Below are positions 1-6,954 of a DNA stretch of 9,585 bases, in pieces. A program made the translations under genes and the position numbers. Under the pieces are notes generated by a model, which saw nothing but the letters and a program-made list of their open reading frames with translations, had not been told where the DNA came from and searched no databases. Location: NCBI GenBank assembly GCA_946620335.1, contig CAMONF010000088.1:1-9585 (forward strand), given 5' to 3'. The DNA is from an uncultured Clostridia bacterium. Lineage in GTDB: Bacteria > Bacillota > Clostridia > Lachnospirales > Lachnospiraceae. Each line of letters begins with the position of its first letter. Positions within the stretch are counted from its first letter, which is position 1.

Positions 1-340
1 CGCCTGTGCCGGTGCCGCCGCCCATACCGCAGGTGACGAAGACCATGTCAGCGCCGCTGATGACCTGCTTGATCTCATCGGTGCTCTCGTTGGCCGCCTG
101 CTCACCGACCTCCGGCTTGGCGCCGGCGCCGAGGCCCTTGGTGACCTTCTCACCGATCTGAACAACTGTCGGGGCCTTGCAGAAAGCAAGAGCCTGCTTG
201 TCCGTGTTGATGCCGACGAATTCAACACCGCCGATGGTCTCGTCGACCATGCGATTGACCGCGTTGTTGCCGGCTCCGCCGACACCGACGACAATTATAC
301 GTGCAGCAGCTTCATTTTCATTGGATGTGATTTCTAACAA
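1..340 (-). CDS. ftsZ: Cell division protein FtsZ, N-terminal part (cut by window edge)
   Basis: FtsZ is the tubulin-like GTPase that polymerises at midcell into the Z-ring and recruits the division machinery. Only the first 113 codons are present; the gene continues past base 1. The translation contains the FtsZ nucleotide-binding signature GVGGAGNNAVNRM around residues 19-31, then GINTDKQAL, and ends in the tubulin signature GGGTGTG at the window edge. The T7 synergy loop lies outside. The start is taken as TTG at 338-340 (LLEITSNENE), because a full AGGAGG (348-353) sits 7 nt upstream and no in-frame ATG exists before the conserved core. A TTG start is a weak initiator and may restrain FtsZ level, which is inference. 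The gene follows divIB but has its own likely promoter and a long leader. Family assignment is essentially certain; the exact start is likely. Confidence 0.97.
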   Translation of the reverse strand, partial: MLEITSNENEAAARIIVVGVGGAGNNAVNRMVDETIGGVEFVGINTDKQALAFCKAPTVVQIGEKVTKGLGAGAKPEVGEQAANESTDEIKQVISGADMVFVTCGMGGGTGTG

Positions 341-575
341 GACACTTCCTCCTTCTTCCCTTCCCCGCAGTGTTCCATCGTACGACAGAAGAGAGCTTAC
401 TTTGTTACTACGGCCCGGTGGCCTCATATGATATCGGCACTCGCCGCCAGCCCTTCGGCTGGAGCCTTCCTGACATAGCCGGCAGCTGCCTTTGAACAGT
501 CAGTAAACATCCCCTGCCGTCAAAAACGATCAAATTCGAGGGCATGGGATGGTTTTTTTACCATATATCACAATA
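341..575 (-). promoter_or_regulatory. Long 5' leader of ftsZ (divIB-ftsZ intergenic region)
   Basis: This is the presumed untranslated leader of ftsZ, about 230 nt if transcription begins near 569. It contains a 6-bp hairpin with a GAAG loop on the transcript (arms 447-452 and 457-462), a smaller GGCC/GGCC stem near 411-422, and the AGGAGG ribosome site at 348-353. It also has a 28-codon reading frame (424-510, starting MFTDCSK) that ends 83 nt before ftsZ, but its Shine-Dalgarno-like purines abut the ATG, so translation is doubtful. I recognise no known riboswitch or T-box. The length and structure suggest post-transcriptional control, which is inference. Confidence 0.5.
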
Positions 576-604
576 ATCATATAGTTTTTGGGGTCATTTA
601 TCAA
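576..604 (-). promoter_or_regulatory. Sigma-A type promoter for ftsZ
   Basis: On the minus strand a -35 box TTGATA (599-604) and a -10 box TATGAT (576-581) are separated by exactly 17 bp. Each matches the consensus at 5 of 6 positions. The pair lies in an AT-rich stretch just after the divIB stop codon, in contrast to the GC-rich genes around it. It would start a transcript near base 569 and drive ftsZ apart from the upstream genes. Dedicated ftsZ promoters are common in dcw clusters. No start-site data can be seen in the sequence itself. Confidence 0.7.
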
Positions 605-613
605 GAAATTTTT

Positions 614-2302
614 TTATTTTTTTGAAAAAATAACCTCGTCCTGGGTGCCGTCGAAATTCTCCAGGTGCAGGATACCTGTGAGGCCGGCCAGGTGGGGATG
701 GATGTATTTGAGCTCACCCAGCCGCTCATCCAGGTAATCGCCGGTGCCCAGCCGCACTTCCGCTCCTCCGTAAAAGACCGAAAGGTCGAGCTTGTCTCCG
801 ACCACGATCCTGTCAGGCACGTCGCCGGTCTTGACCACAAAGCTCTGGAAGGTCTCCAGCATGTCGAAGACGCGGCTGTTCTGCCCGGGCACGGTCTTGC
901 CCACCTCGATTCTGTCAAATGAAAGCCCTTCAATGAGGGGTATATAGGTCAGCACAGCCCCGCTCTCGGACTTCAGCATGTCCTCCGCGGTGGACCTGGC
1001 AGCCGTCTCAGTCTGGGCAGGTTTATCGGCTTCGGACGCTGTTTCGCCCTCGGACGTCTCCTCCCCGGTGATGACCACCGGCGCGATCACGTCGTCGGCG
1101 TCCTCGAAGGTGATGGTCTCCGGATCCTGAGAGGCATCTTCACCGGAATCCTCCTCGTCATAATCCGACCCGCTGTCGTAGTCCTCACCGGAAGACTCCC
1201 CTTCGGAGTCCCCGCCGTAGTCCGATTCGCTGTCGTAGTCCTCGCCGGAAGACGCCTCCTCATAGGAATTCGATCCGTCCTCGTAGTCCTCCTCCCAGGA
1301 TCCGGAATCCTCACTGTAGTCCCCCGAATCGCCGGCGTAGTCCTCTGAGCCGTCTTCGTAGCCTTCCCCGGAATCCTCCGTGTAATCAGACTCGTCGCTG
1401 TAGAGCGTTGTCTCCTCCTCACTGCTGTCGTAATCTCCGAAATATACCGGCGGCGTGAGCGCTCCCGTAAAATGACCGGCCAGTTCCTGGGGCGCAATCA
1501 CGTCCGCCCCGCCGGCCTCCTCAGCGTTTTCATTCGTCTGACCGCTCGTATCGCCGGAAGGCGCGGTTCCCTCCGCCTGGCCTGCAGCCTCGCCGGAAGG
1601 AGCCGTCCCCCCCGCCTGGCCTGCTGCCTCGCCGGATGGAGTCGTTCCCCCCGCCTGGCCGGAAACAGAAGAACCTTCTGTTCCGCCGTCTTCCGCAGCA
1701 GGATCTCCCGCCGGAGTGGCAGGGGGTCCGCTGACTGTACCGTCTCCTGCCGCCGCGGCATCGCCGCCAGCCTCCGCAGGCGTTGCCTGGGCAGTCGGGC
1801 TGGTCTCCTGGGAGACCAGGGGAGTGGATTCATTTTCCTCGGGCAGAGGCCGGCCCGTCTTTATCATCCGGTTGTAGTCCGCCTGGCTGTATTTGGACAG
1901 GACCCGGACCATGCCCGTCCGGTCAAAATACCAGTAGTGGTCGTCAAAATAGACGTAACCCACCAGGGGTTTCTCCTCCACGACCACTTCGATATTCCTC
2001 GGTCCCTTCATGTTCACGGTGATGGTGTCGATGAAGGTATTGCCGCTCATCGTGCGCCCGCGGTTGGTCAGCGCCAGATAGAGGGAATTGTGGCCCAGTG
2101 TCCCCTGCATCAGGAACTCCACGACATCCTCATCCCGCTGGTGGTAGCTGCCCCGGACCATATATCCGTCCACCTGGAAAAGCAGGACGGAAATAAGGAC
2201 AAGCAGCGCGGCCACGCAGACACACAGCAGCCCGCCGAGGACCTTGTTCGATTGTCTTCTCTTTTTATAGCTCTTTCCTGACATACTCTTTGAACTGGTC
2301 AC
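614..2302 (-). CDS. divIB: Cell division protein DivIB/FtsQ with a giant acidic low-complexity insert
   Basis: DivIB (FtsQ) is a bitopic membrane protein that forms a complex with FtsL and DivIC and supports septal PBP activity. The order here is a basic cytoplasmic tail (1-20), one membrane helix (about 21-43), a POTRA-like domain (about 45-113), the first beta-domain strands (about 114-137, with YFDRTGMVRVLS), then a low-complexity region (about 157-445). The beta domain resumes at about 447 (IPLIEGLSFD) and runs to about 556, with YIHPHLAG and a C-terminal FSKK. At 562 residues it is about twice the usual 250-300. The insert holds three 13-residue repeats (GQAGGT.PSGEAA type, 215-253) and an Asp/Glu/Ser/Tyr/Gly stretch (about 294-399). 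The start is GTG at 2302, preceded by GAGGTGA; an in-frame ATG at 2284 has only a weak site. It overlaps the end of murD by 38 nt, suggesting coupled translation. Family call rests on domain order, length of the folded parts and location before ftsZ. Confidence 0.9.
   Translation of the reverse strand: MTSSKSMSGKSYKKRRQSNKVLGGLLCVCVAALLVLISVLLFQVDGYMVRGSYHQRDEDVVEFLMQGTLGHNSLYLALTNRGRTMSGNTFIDTITVNMKGPRNIEVVVEEKPLVGYVYFDDHYWYFDRTGMVRVLSKYSQADYNRMIKTGRPLPEENESTPLVSQETSPTAQATPAEAGGDAAAAGDGTVSGPPATPAGDPAAEDGGTEGSSVSGQAGGTTPSGEAAGQAGGTAPSGEAAGQAEGTAPSGDTSGQTNENAEEAGGADVIAPQELAGHFTGALTPPVYFGDYDSSEEETTLYSDESDYTEDSGEGYEDGSEDYAGDSGDYSEDSGSWEEDYEDGSNSYEEASSGEDYDSESDYGGDSEGESSGEDYDSGSDYDEEDSGEDASQDPETITFEDADDVIAPVVITGEETSEGETASEADKPAQTETAARSTAEDMLKSESGAVLTYIPLIEGLSFDRIEVGKTVPGQNSRVFDMLETFQSFVVKTGDVPDRIVVGDKLDLSVFYGGAEVRLGTGDYLDERLGELKYIHPHLAGLTGILHLENFDGTQDEVIFSKK
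1106..1423 (-). repeat. Acidic Ser/Asp/Glu/Tyr/Gly repeat tract inside divIB
   Basis: This stretch encodes residues about 294-399 of the DivIB product, almost entirely D, E, S, Y and G. Two adjacent 19-residue units beginning SSGEDYDS (residues 351 and 370; DNA near 1252 and 1195) are nearly identical, and shorter degenerate copies (EDYEDGS, EDSGEGYEDGS, DYAGDSGDYSEDSGS) lie before them. The composition would give a highly negative, flexible segment on the outer side of the membrane. Its function is unknown. Confidence 0.85.
1544..1660 (-). repeat. Three tandem 39-bp repeats inside divIB
   Basis: Three in-frame copies of a 39-bp unit encode 13-residue repeats GQAGGTTPSGEAA, GQAGGTAPSGEAA and GQAEGTAPSGDTS (residues 215-253 of the DivIB product), followed by the start of a fourth (GQ). 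The repeats are Gly/Ala/Thr/Pro/Ser-rich and predicted to be unstructured. The unit length is a multiple of three, so slippage or recombination would change the linker length without breaking the frame. Confidence 0.9.
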
Positions 2303-3629
2303 CCCTCACCTCGTAGTTGGGGAATTCGCCCCAGGAGGCGCAGGCAGGTGACAGAAGGACCGCGTCGCCCGGGCGGGCGTTGTCGCGGCAGAAATCCATG
2401 GCTTCGCGCATGGTATCAAGGATGACGATCTGGTCGGCCGGGAAGCCGCAGGCAAGGGCCGCCTTCTGAATATCAAATCTGGTGGCGCCCTCCAGGACCA
2501 GGTACCTGACCTTGCCGTCGAAGGCCCGGATCCAGTCTGTGTAGTCGGAGCCCTTGTCGTAGCCGCCCGCGATGAGGAGAGTCGGCCACTTCATGGCCTG
2601 GATGCCCTTGATGGCCGCGTCGGGGTTGGTCCCCTTGGAATCGTTGTACCAGACGACGCCGTTCTTGGTGTCCACGTACTCGATCCTGTGGGCAACCGGC
2701 GTGAAAGCCAGGCAGGACTTCCGGATGGAGTCCATGGACACGCCGGCGAAATAAGCCATGGCGACGGCCGCCATCACATTCTCAAAGTTGTGGGTGCCGA
2801 TCAGGTTGAGGTCCTCCGTGTCGAGGACGCAGATCTCCTCCCCGCCGTTCCGGAGAACGATATCCCGGCCGCGGAGGAAAATGCCCTCCGGAAGCTCCCT
2901 CTCCGAGGAGAAGAAAAAGACCCTGGCCGTGCACTTTTCCGCGAAGGCCCTGAGTTCCGCATCCTCATAGTTGAGTACGCAGACGTCCTCCTTGGTCTGG
3001 TTCATGGAGATGCACTCCTTGACCCGGATATACTCCTCCATGGTATGGTGCCGGTTCAGGTGGTCCGGCGTGATGTTCAAAATGGCGGAGCAGACGGGGT
3101 GGAAGTCCTCAATGGTCTCCAGCTGGAAGCTGGAGATTTCCGCCACCACCGTGGACTGCTCGGTTGTCTGCAGGGCAGCGCCGGTATAGGCGTTGCCGAT
3201 GTTGCCCACGACGAACACCTCCGGGCAGGCGTCAGCCATGATCTTGCCCAGGAGGGAGGTCGTCGTGGTCTTGCCGTTGGTGCCGGTGACCGCCAGGACG
3301 CGGCCGCGGGTGGCCTGCCAGGCCAGCTCCACCTCGCCCCAGATCCGGATACCGGCATCCCGCAGGGCATTCACCTGCGGTTTATCCGTGGGCACGCCGG
3401 GGCTTAAGACCACCAGGTCGAGGGAAGAGGCCACCTCCGGCGGAATGCTGCCCACAAGACCCTCCGCTTTCTCCGGACAGGCCAAGAGGGCCGTCAGGCT
3501 TTCAGGGGTCTTGTTCTCATTTTCATCGAAAAGGATCGGGCAGGCGCCAAGCTGCGCGAGCAGGTCGGCCGCGCCGATTCCGCTCTTGCCTGCGCCGTAC
3601 ACCAGAACCTTCTTACCTTTTAAGTCCAT
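2265..3629 (-). CDS. murD: UDP-N-acetylmuramoyl-L-alanine--D-glutamate ligase MurD
   Basis: MurD adds D-glutamate to UDP-MurNAc-L-alanine using ATP, a cytoplasmic step in peptidoglycan precursor synthesis. The 454-residue product has all three Mur ligase domains: an N-terminal Rossmann-like domain (KVLVYGAGKSG, 7-17), a central ATPase domain with P-loop TGTNGKTTT (115-123), ISSFQLE (165-171) and HLNRH (190-194), and a C-terminal domain with HNFEN (280-284), HRIEYV (314-319), NDSKGTNPDA (329-338) and LLSPACASWGEF (425-436). Length is normal. The start is ATG at 3629 because GGAGG lies 9 nt upstream and the product then begins MDLKGKKVLV, as usual for MurD; longer in-frame starts (to 3686) would run through a hairpin. 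It follows mraY after 58 nt, and its 3' end overlaps divIB by 38 nt. Confidence 0.97.
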   Translation of the reverse strand: MDLKGKKVLVYGAGKSGIGAADLLAQLGACPILFDENENKTPESLTALLACPEKAEGLVGSIPPEVASSLDLVVLSPGVPTDKPQVNALRDAGIRIWGEVELAWQATRGRVLAVTGTNGKTTTTSLLGKIMADACPEVFVVGNIGNAYTGAALQTTEQSTVVAEISSFQLETIEDFHPVCSAILNITPDHLNRHHTMEEYIRVKECISMNQTKEDVCVLNYEDAELRAFAEKCTARVFFFSSERELPEGIFLRGRDIVLRNGGEEICVLDTEDLNLIGTHNFENVMAAVAMAYFAGVSMDSIRKSCLAFTPVAHRIEYVDTKNGVVWYNDSKGTNPDAAIKGIQAMKWPTLLIAGGYDKGSDYTDWIRAFDGKVRYLVLEGATRFDIQKAALACGFPADQIVILDTMREAMDFCRDNARPGDAVLLSPACASWGEFPNYEVRGDQFKEYVRKEL

Positions 3630-3657
3630 TGTTCTCATCCTCCGCATAAGCTTGAAA

Positions 3658-3682
3658 TTGGCAGACCTGTCCAGTCTGCCAA
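3658..3682 (-). promoter_or_regulatory. Intercistronic hairpin between mraY and murD
   Basis: A perfect 9-bp inverted repeat, TTGGCAGAC (3658-3666) and GTCTGCCAA (3674-3682), encloses a 7-nt loop. It begins 5 nt past the mraY stop codon. On the minus-strand transcript the stem is followed by only TTTC, so it lacks the long U-tract of a strong intrinsic terminator. It may act as a partial attenuator, or as an RNA-stability or processing element that sets the mraY to murD ratio; this is inference. It ends about 20 nt before the murD ribosome site. Confidence 0.6.
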
Positions 3683-3687
3683 GCATT

Positions 3688-4647
3688 TTACAGGGCCAGA
3701 AGACCCAGCAGGGCCAAAAGCGCCGTCACGATGGTAAATACAGCCACGACCCGGGTCTCAGACCAGCCGCTGAGCTCGAAGTGGTGGTGAATGGGGGCCA
3801 TTTTGAAGATCCGCTTGCCATGGGTCATCTTGAAATAGCCCACCTGCAGCATGACCGAAAGGACCTCGACGAGATAAATGAGGCCAACGATCAGGATGAA
3901 GAGGGGCATCTGGAGGGCGTAGGCCACGCCGACCACAAAGCCGCCAAGGGCCAGAGACCCGGTGTCACCCATGAAGACCTGGGCCGGATGAGCGTTATAG
4001 AGCAGAAAGCCCATGAGGCCGCCTGCCACCGCCGAAGCGATGGGAGCCACGCCGCCGTCCAGGAGAAGGGAGGCGATGGTGAAGAAGACCGCCACGACCG
4101 TTGTCACGGAAGCAGCCAGGCCGTCGACACCGTCGGTAAAGTTGACGCCATTGACCGTGCCCGCGATGGCGAAGACGAGCATGGGATAGGTCAGAAAGCC
4201 CAGATCCACCATTTTATCTCCCGCGAAGGGGATGCGGATCAGGAGGGAGATATCCGAGAAGAAGCGGACATAGATGATGAAGACCGCTATGATCACCAGC
4301 TCCAGCAGCAGCTTCTGCCAGGCCAGGAGGCCGTCGCTGTTCTTCTTGACCACCTTGAGGTAGTCATCCAGAAAGCCCAGGAGTCCGTAGGCCAGGGTCA
4401 GGAAGAGGACCGGACCCGTTCTCGGGAAGCGCCATACAAAGAAAAGGGATGTCACCGTGATGGCTGCCAGGAAGGTGAGACCGCCCATGGTGGGGGTGCC
4501 CGCCTTCTTCAGGTGAGCCTTGACGCCCAGTTCCCGCTCGGTCTGCCCGAACTTGAGGCGTCTTAAGAAGGGGATCATGACCGGTCCCAGGGCTGCCGTG
4601 ATGGCAAAGGAAATAAATGCAGGCAGAATTGCGGATAACTCGACCAT
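3688..4647 (-). CDS. mraY: Phospho-N-acetylmuramoyl-pentapeptide transferase MraY
   Basis: MraY is the integral membrane enzyme that transfers phospho-MurNAc-pentapeptide from UDP to undecaprenyl phosphate, making lipid I. The 319-residue product is highly hydrophobic with about ten membrane segments and normal family length. Signature regions are present: KAGTPTMGG (48-56), the Asp-Asp pair in GFLDDYLKV (91-99), NFTDGVDGLA (169-178), FMGDTGSLALGG with catalytic-region Asp228 (225-236), and the cytoplasmic PIHHHFE motif (285-291). The ATG at 4647 is the only sensible start, since the protein begins directly before the first membrane helix. Its Shine-Dalgarno match is weak (GAAAGAGAG about 9 nt upstream). 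A 237-nt gap separates it from ftsI, unusually wide for this operon, and murD follows after 58 nt. No murF lies next to it. Confidence 0.97.
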   Translation of the reverse strand: MVELSAILPAFISFAITAALGPVMIPFLRRLKFGQTERELGVKAHLKKAGTPTMGGLTFLAAITVTSLFFVWRFPRTGPVLFLTLAYGLLGFLDDYLKVVKKNSDGLLAWQKLLLELVIIAVFIIYVRFFSDISLLIRIPFAGDKMVDLGFLTYPMLVFAIAGTVNGVNFTDGVDGLAASVTTVVAVFFTIASLLLDGGVAPIASAVAGGLMGFLLYNAHPAQVFMGDTGSLALGGFVVGVAYALQMPLFILIVGLIYLVEVLSVMLQVGYFKMTHGKRIFKMAPIHHHFELSGWSETRVVAVFTIVTALLALLGLLAL

Positions 4648-4884
4648 ATGTGTATGCTCTCTTTCAAGTTTTTTATCCCTGCGCCGGCGGACCGTGGGTA
4701 TGGGTCCTGATGCCGCAGCGACATCAAACCGGCCAGGTTCATTTCTTCTATTTTTATCCCGCGGCGGAAACGACGGTCACTCCATCGCCGAATGCTTTCC
4801 TGTATTTTATTCCGCGGTGGAAACGGCGGTTGCGCTGCCACAGGCAGCTCCGGGCATTATTGACGTCCAGATGCTTTCCCCGCC
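4648..4884 (-). repeat. ftsI-mraY gap with degenerate repeats and hairpins
   Basis: This 237-nt gap holds diverged copies of a short motif. On the plus strand, a T-rich run leads into TCCCGCGGCGGAAACGACGG (4757-4776), TCCGCGGTGGAAACGGCGG (4811-4829) and a more distant match near 4669-4693 (TTTTTTATCCCTGCGCCGGC). The string ATGCTTTCC also appears twice (4792-4800 and 4871-4879), suggesting an imperfect duplication of a longer block. A perfect 6-bp hairpin with a 3-nt loop lies at 4834-4848, and a GCCTC/GAGGC stem overlaps the ftsI stop codon. No U-tract follows either hairpin. I see no convincing promoter. An 88-codon minus frame (4575-4841) crosses the gap into mraY but has no family features. 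Confidence 0.55.
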
Positions 4885-6954
4885 TCAGGCGAGGCCTGCC
4901 TCCTCGTTGGTATAGCCCTCCGTCTCCTGGTTGTTGCCGCCGGCGGTCTCGGCCGGATCCTCACTGCCCTGGACCTCGGGCACGTTGGTGTCCGCCGTTG
5001 TGTCTGACTGGCTCTCGCCGAGAGGCGTCTCCAGGCCTGAGCGCAGGACATCATTTTCGGCCAGCAGAGGCTCATCCTGATAGATGTTCAGGTAGGGAAG
5101 GATGTCCTTCAGGATATCCCTGGCGATCCACTGGGGGAACCGGTTGTCGGCCTGGTTCTCCTGGTTGGGCTCGTCGACAACGACATAAATGAGGACCTGC
5201 GGATCCTCGTAGGGCACGAACCCGATAAAGGAGACCAGGTACTTGCCGTCCGCGCGGGGAATCTTCTGGGAGGTACCGGTCTTGCCGCCCATGGAGTAGC
5301 CGTTCACCTTGGCGTAACCCGCGCCGCCCTCGTCCACGGCCATCTTCATGTATGACTTTATTTTGGAGGAGGTATCGGCTGAGACTGTCCGGGAGACCAG
5401 GATCTTGTCATTATTCTTGATGGTCGCCCCGTTCATGTCGAGGATCCGGCTCACGACGCGCGGCCGGTAATAGGAGCCGCCGTTGATGATGGAGGCGATG
5501 GCGGAAGCCTCCTGGACCATGGAACACTCGAAGCCCTGTCCGAAAGCGGACGTGGCCAGATCGACGGAACCCATGGTGGCCGCCGTGTACAGGATACCGG
5601 AGGCCTCGCCGGACAGGTCGATGCCCGTGCGGGATCCGAAGCCAAAGAGGGACTGGTAGGCGCAGAACTCGTCGACGCCCAGCTTCATGGCAATCTGCAT
5701 CATGGCGTCGTTGCAGGAGTTGGCGATGACGTGGGCCAGGTCCTCCTCCCCGTGACCTTCGTTGTTGGCGCACTTGATCCGGGTGCCGGAGACGACCTCG
5801 GAGCCGTCGCAGTAGAAGGTCTCATCGCCGAAGAGCGCAGCGCTCTCCAGGGCAGCCGCCATGGTCACCGGTTTGTAGACGGAGCCCGGCTCATAGACGT
5901 CGGAAATGCAGAAGTTCCGCCAGAGTCCCTGGAGGGTCTCCAGTCTCTGGGCGTCATTCATGGCGCCGATTTCCTCTGTGGTGTAATAGGCGGAGAGGTC
6001 CCGCGGATGGTTGAGGTCGTAGGGATCGCTGCTGGCCATGGCCAGGACGGACCCGTCGGAGGGATCCATGACCAGAACGCCGACGTTCTCAGCGCCGCTC
6101 GTGGCGCTGTAGGGGCCGCCTTTGTAGAGCTCATTGAACTTGGCGATGGTGTCCTCCACCACGGACTGGACATTGGCGTCGATGGTGCTGACCACCGTGC
6201 AGCCGTCCACAGGGTCGATGATGGTCTGTGTGACATCGGTGGTCCCGTCACCGGTCTCCCAGTAACCGAACCGCCGGCCGTCCACGCCGTTCAGGGTATT
6301 GTTATAGAAGCCCTCAATGCCCCAGTCCGCCGTCTCCCCGTCGTAGGTAAAGCCGATCAGGTCGCAGGCCATGGAATTGAAGGGATACTTTCGCAGGTAG
6401 TCCTCCTCGAACCAGACGCCGGCAATCTTCTTCCGGCTCTTCTGCTCGTCCTCGGGCACAGACTTGTCCTTCTGGTAGTCCTCAAAGGCCTTCTTCTGCT
6501 CGATGGAGATATCCGTGAGGAGGATCTGGTAGCGGGACTCTTTGGTCTCCTCGCTCGAGAGCTTGTCGTAAAGCATGTTTTCGTCCAGACCGTAGACCGT
6601 ACTTAAGGCCCGCACGGTCGGCTCTGCATACTCCTCGGAGGAGTTCACGACATAGCAGTCGAAGATCAGGTTGTAGACCTTCTCGGAGGTGGCCAGCACC
6701 GTCCCGTTGCGGTCCACGATATCGCCCCGCTTATAGGGCAGCGTGCGCGAGGAATACTCGGCCTGGGTCTGCGAGAGGACCTGGCGTGCGTACTGTTCTC
6801 CGCTCACGGCGTTGACATAGCTCACCCTTATCAAAAGACAAACTAAAGCCAGCACGACTGCAACAAAGAGTCCTGCCAGCTTTCGTCTCATCTTTGCATT
6901 CATTTTTTTAGGTTTTCGTCCGGAGGGGTCGCTCCGGGATGTATTGCTGCTCAA
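4885..6954 (-). CDS. ftsI: Septal penicillin-binding protein (class B PBP, FtsI/SpoVD-like)
   Basis: This is a class B penicillin-binding protein, the transpeptidase that cross-links septal peptidoglycan on the outer face of the membrane. The 689-residue frame has a basic cytoplasmic tail (1-26), one membrane anchor (about 27-47), the PBP dimerisation domain with RGDIVDRNGTVLA (76-88), and the transpeptidase domain with all three active-site motifs: SVYK with nucleophile Ser358, SCN (413-415) and KTGT (558-561). It ends in an acidic tail (about 640-689) and has no PASTA domain; sporulation SpoVD proteins often carry one, so FtsI is favoured, though SpoVD cannot be excluded. The start is uncertain. 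TTG at 6954 lacks a ribosome site, ATGs at 6903 and 6891 have weak ones, and an in-frame CTG at 6993 has GAGGAAGGGA suitably placed. It follows ftsL closely. Confidence 0.95.
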   Translation of the reverse strand: MSSNTSRSDPSGRKPKKMNAKMRRKLAGLFVAVVLALVCLLIRVSYVNAVSGEQYARQVLSQTQAEYSSRTLPYKRGDIVDRNGTVLATSEKVYNLIFDCYVVNSSEEYAEPTVRALSTVYGLDENMLYDKLSSEETKESRYQILLTDISIEQKKAFEDYQKDKSVPEDEQKSRKKIAGVWFEEDYLRKYPFNSMACDLIGFTYDGETADWGIEGFYNNTLNGVDGRRFGYWETGDGTTDVTQTIIDPVDGCTVVSTIDANVQSVVEDTIAKFNELYKGGPYSATSGAENVGVLVMDPSDGSVLAMASSDPYDLNHPRDLSAYYTTEEIGAMNDAQRLETLQGLWRNFCISDVYEPGSVYKPVTMAAALESAALFGDETFYCDGSEVVSGTRIKCANNEGHGEEDLAHVIANSCNDAMMQIAMKLGVDEFCAYQSLFGFGSRTGIDLSGEASGILYTAATMGSVDLATSAFGQGFECSMVQEASAIASIINGGSYYRPRVVSRILDMNGATIKNNDKILVSRTVSADTSSKIKSYMKMAVDEGGAGYAKVNGYSMGGKTGTSQKIPRADGKYLVSFIGFVPYEDPQVLIYVVVDEPNQENQADNRFPQWIARDILKDILPYLNIYQDEPLLAENDVLRSGLETPLGESQSDTTADTNVPEVQGSEDPAETAGGNNQETEGYTNEEAGLA

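Noticed and set aside
424..510. A 28-codon upstream reading frame in the ftsZ leader
   Set aside because: The purine-rich stretch directly touches its ATG, so ribosome-site spacing is poor, and the peptide has no recognisable feature. Kept only as a note in the leader entry.
1472..2281. A 269-codon plus-strand frame opposite divIB
   Set aside because: Translation is Arg/Ser/Leu-rich filler mirroring the low-complexity insert and POTRA region of divIB, with no ribosome site or known motif.
3630..3686. Longer murD start at 3686 adding 19 residues
   Set aside because: The extension runs through the 9-bp hairpin and lacks a ribosome site, whereas ATG 3629 has GGAGG at 9 nt and gives the usual MurD N-terminus.
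3193..4566. A 457-codon plus-strand open frame opposite murD and mraY
   Set aside because: It is antisense to two unmistakable conserved genes and its product shows no family motifs. GC-rich codon structure of the real genes keeps the opposite frame open.
4575..4841. An 88-codon minus-strand frame between ftsI and mraY
   Set aside because: It overlaps the start of mraY by about 70 nt, lacks a clear ribosome site and family motifs, and owes its Arg/Lys repeats to the degenerate DNA repeats in the gap.
5731..6606. A 291-codon plus-strand frame opposite ftsI
   Set aside because: Antisense shadow of the penicillin-binding protein, whose active-site motifs prove the minus-strand frame.
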